Assembly (NCBI GenBank): GCA_910587075.1
Contig: CAJUKE010000036.1
Coordinates: forward strand, 1 to 15,765
Source of the DNA: an uncultured Muribaculaceae bacterium
Lineage (GTDB): Bacteria; Bacteroidota; Bacteroidia; Bacteroidales; Muribaculaceae
Direction: 5' to 3'
Length of the DNA: 15,765 bases
Shown here piece by piece: positions 13,940 to 15,765 of this stretch. How positions within the stretch are numbered: position 1 is the stretch's first letter; every line of letters begins with the position of its first letter. The notes below the pieces were generated by a model that was not told the DNA's origin, searched no databases, and worked only from the letters and a program-made list of their open reading frames with translations. The position numbers and the translations under genes are program-made.

Positions 13940-14866
13940 ATGCCCAAAAGCCGTTTGCAACCCGAAACCGACAGCAGCGAGCCGATACGCCTGGAGCAGC
14001 TTGAGCCGCTCCGCATACTCGGCCCGGGCTACTCGCATCTGAGCGAGGACTACACGCTGCTGCGCATCACCCGCCCGCAGCCCCTGTTCAGCGCCCCGGT
14101 GCCCCGCCGCTTCGACGGGATCACCTGCCTGATATGCATCGAAGGCACTATGAAGGTCGACATCGACTCGAAGGAGTGCGTCATCGAGCCCTCGTCGTTC
14201 GTGATGATACCCCCCGAAATCACATTCACCCCGATAGAGTGGCCCGGCAACGAGATGGTGTTCTACCTCCTGTTCCTCTCCAACCGCTTCATACAGGACA
14301 TCAACATCGACCTCAACGCCATCAACTCCGACATATTCGCCACCACCGACCTGGTGCTCCGCCTCACCCCCGAGAAAACCGAGCAGCTCGTGAGGTTCTT
14401 CGATATGCTCCACTACAACGCCGAGACCCCCAGCGCCTACAGCCGCCACATAGCCCGCGCCCTCCTGGCCGCCGCCGGATACCAGATGATGGCCTACGGC
14501 GAGGAAGCCGCAGCCGCCCGCCGCGAGAACGAGCGCCACAACCATTCGCGCCGCCTGACCTATGTGCGCAATTTCCTGCGGCTGGTGCGCGACAACCACC
14601 GCCGCGAGCGCTCGCTGGCCTTCTACGCCGACCGTATGTACATCTCCCCGAAATACCTCTCGCTGGTGATCAAGCAGAGCACAGGCCGCTCAGCCGCCGA
14701 GTGGATCGACCACTATGTGCTTCAGGAGGCCAAGAACCTCCTCCGCTTCTCGGGGAAGAACGTGCAGCAGATCGCCTACGAGCTTAACTTCGCCAACCAG
14801 AGCTCATTCGGCAAATACTTCAAGCACCTCACAGGTATGTCGCCCACCCAGTTCCAAAACTCTTGA
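13940..14866 (+). CDS. AraC-family transcriptional regulator
   Basis: A 308-residue DNA-binding regulator. The N-terminal two-thirds is a cupin-like sensing domain: strands around GITCLICIEGTMKVDIDS, then SSFVMIPPEITFTP, then a helical dimerisation region (about 115-200). The C-terminal double helix-turn-helix (about 205-305) has the usual signs: LAFYADRMYISPKYLSLVIK for the first HTH and VQQIAYELNFANQSSFGKYF then KHLTGMSPTQF for the second. Inducer and targets cannot be read from the sequence. It lies on the same strand as, and upstream of, the inositol-phosphate synthase gene, and also downstream of phospholipase A; either neighbour is a candidate target, by proximity only. It has its own promoter. 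A GC hairpin lies just after the stop. Confidence 0.93.
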   Translation: MPKSRLQPETDSSEPIRLEQLEPLRILGPGYSHLSEDYTLLRITRPQPLFSAPVPRRFDGITCLICIEGTMKVDIDSKECVIEPSSFVMIPPEITFTPIEWPGNEMVFYLLFLSNRFIQDINIDLNAINSDIFATTDLVLRLTPEKTEQLVRFFDMLHYNAETPSAYSRHIARALLAAAGYQMMAYGEEAAAARRENERHNHSRRLTYVRNFLRLVRDNHRRERSLAFYADRMYISPKYLSLVIKQSTGRSAAEWIDHYVLQEAKNLLRFSGKNVQQIAYELNFANQSSFGKYFKHLTGMSPTQFQNS

Positions 14867-14872
14867 GCGATG

Positions 14873-14887
14873 CGGGGCCGCGCCCCG
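14873..14887 (+). terminator. Possible terminator hairpin after the AraC gene
   Basis: CGGGGC (14873-14878), loop CGC, GCCCCG (14882-14887) form a perfect six-pair stem seven bases after the stop codon. It is followed by TTCGCGTTCGTTAAC, which is too poor in consecutive T residues for a confident intrinsic terminator. Confidence 0.4.
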
Positions 14888-15146
14888 TTCGCGTTCGTTA
14901 ACAAAAGAGCCGCCTTATTGGCCCGAAATTCGCCATTATTAACCAAATATGGCCGATTTTAACCTTCATTAGATTTATTATACAATAATTTCACCAAATA
15001 TCCCTTTGCGGTTTGGAAATATGTGAGTACTTTTGAGCCGAGTTTCGCCAAGACCGCCCAAGCCACCAGCTCGGGCACCGTCGGCAAGCGGAACCAAAGC
15101 TAATTCCAACCGCGAAAACAATTTACATCAAACAGACAATATTGTA
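14888..15146. other. AT-rich intergenic region and leader of the inositol-phosphate synthase gene
   Basis: No gene is seen here on either strand. The first part (about 14930-15000) is AT-rich compared with its surroundings. It contains the promoter at 15005-15035, then a leader of about 105 bases (15040-15146) that is GC-richer at first and A-rich before the ATG. One possible long-range stem is CCGAG (15038-15042) with CTCGG (15070-15074). No recognised riboswitch was identified. Confidence 0.5.
15005..15035 (+). promoter_or_regulatory. Promoter for the inositol-phosphate synthase gene
   Basis: TTTG (15005-15008), 19 bases, then TACTTTTG (15028-15035): both elements match the Bacteroidetes consensus and the spacing is standard. 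The transcript would start near 15039, leaving a leader of about 105 bases before the ATG at 15147. Confidence 0.8.
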
Positions 15147-15765
15147 ATGAGCAACGTTAAGAAAGCCGAGGGTAAGCTCGGCGTGTTAGTCGTTGGCCTC
15201 GGTGCTGTTTCCAGCACCTTCATGACCGGTGTGTTAATGGCCCGCAAGGGGCTCGCGAAGCCCGTGGGCTCTATGACCCAGTACGACAAAATCCGCGTTG
15301 GCGAAGGCGCCGACAAGAAATACCTCAAATACAATGAGATCGTGCCCATCGCCGACCTCAACGACATCGTGTTCGGTGCCTGGGACGTTTATCCCCAGAA
15401 CGCCTACGAGTCGGCCATATACTGCGAGGTGCTCAAGGAAAAGGACATCAACCCCGTCAAGGAAGAGCTCGAAGCCATCGTGCCCATGAAGGCCGCCTTC
15501 GACCACAACTACGCAAAGCGCCTCGACGGCGACAACATCATGCAGGGCAAGACCCGCTGGGAAATGGTTGAAGCCCTCCGCGAGGACATCCGCAACTTCA
15601 AGAAGGAAAAAGGCGTTGACCGCGTAGTGGTTCTCTGGGCCGCTTCCACCGAGGTTTACGTTCCCGTCGACGAGAAGGTGCACTACACCCTCGAAGCTCT
15701 CGAAGCCGCAATGAAGGCCGACGACAAGGAACACATCGCCCCCTCGATGTGCTACGCCTACGCCG
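15147..15765 (+). CDS. myo-Inositol-1-phosphate synthase, N-terminal part (runs off window)
   Basis: The first 206 codons of an enzyme that converts glucose 6-phosphate to inositol 1-phosphate with NAD+ as a recycled cofactor. The N-terminus has the Rossmann nucleotide-binding loop VVGLGAVSST (15-24), followed by family features: MARKGLAKPVGSMTQYDKI, FGAWDVYPQNAYESA and RVVVLWAASTEVYVPVDE. There is no stop before the edge; family members in Bacteroidetes are about 430 residues, so roughly half is present. In Bacteroides thetaiotaomicron the equivalent enzyme (BT_1526) begins a gene cluster that makes inositol phospholipids and inositol sphingolipids, so related genes may follow to the right of this window. 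The ATG at 15147 follows an A-rich, SD-free region and a well-matched promoter. Confidence 0.93.
   Translation, partial: MSNVKKAEGKLGVLVVGLGAVSSTFMTGVLMARKGLAKPVGSMTQYDKIRVGEGADKKYLKYNEIVPIADLNDIVFGAWDVYPQNAYESAIYCEVLKEKDINPVKEELEAIVPMKAAFDHNYAKRLDGDNIMQGKTRWEMVEALREDIRNFKKEKGVDRVVVLWAASTEVYVPVDEKVHYTLEALEAAMKADDKEHIAPSMCYAYA

Noticed and set aside
1..15765. Search for mobile elements, attachment sites or integration at the tRNA
   Set aside because: No integrase, transposase, terminal inverted repeats or duplicated tRNA end is visible, although the tRNA 3' end, the usual integration site, is outside the window.

Overview
The window is a GC-rich chromosomal segment from a Bacteroidetes bacterium, most likely order Bacteroidales and plausibly a Muribaculaceae-like gut member. 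Reasons: promoters match the Bacteroidetes -33 TTG / -7 TAnnTTTG pattern; start codons lack Shine-Dalgarno sequences and are preceded by A-rich stretches; a secreted protein carries the 'FNLQGVRV...GIFIRRQGNKVTKV' tail common in Muribaculaceae and Prevotella secreted proteins; and the gene families (patatin with an outer-membrane barrel, myo-inositol-phosphate synthase, a Pif1-like helicase with a C-terminal helix-turn-helix) are typical of the group. The family-level placement is inference. I see no phage, IS element, CRISPR array or integrase; it reads as ordinary chromosome.

Layout. Positions 1-52 hold the 5' part of a tRNA-Thr(TGT) on the minus strand, with a good promoter about 117 bp upstream of it and a C-rich spacer. 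A short lipoprotein gene (971-339, minus) is divergent from a plus-strand operon: Xaa-Pro aminopeptidase (1106-2890), gamma-class carbonic anhydrase-like protein (2915-3454) and MgtC/SapB membrane protein (3468-4178). A patatin phospholipase fused to a POTRA-like domain and outer-membrane barrel (6559-4208, minus) converges on that operon and is divergent from a Pif1/RecD-like helicase with a C-terminal HTH (6654-8834), which is followed by a small four-helix membrane protein (8858-9313). The latter overlaps tail-to-tail with a CaxA/YrbG-type cation antiporter (10283-9297, minus).

A stand-alone secreted adhesin-like protein (11629-10448, minus) has its own promoter, a leader of roughly 100 nt and a strong intrinsic terminator. 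Next come an LPG-synthase-type flippase-like membrane protein (12859-11801, minus), divergent from outer membrane phospholipase A (12998-13846), an AraC-family regulator (13940-14866), a 280-bp AT-rich gap with a clear promoter, and the first 206 codons of myo-inositol-1-phosphate synthase, which runs off the right edge.

How the genes might work together: the right half is rich in envelope-lipid functions (phospholipase A, flippase-like protein, inositol-phosphate synthase for inositol lipids), and a patatin-barrel protein and cation transporters lie to the left. A shared role in membrane-lipid turnover or remodelling is an inference from proximity. I found no convincing wholly new defence or mobile system. 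The most unusual items are a run fitting the canonical G-quadruplex pattern in the lipoprotein 3' region, several genes whose -7 box lies almost on the start codon, and a Gly-to-Met change in a core motif of the cation antiporter.
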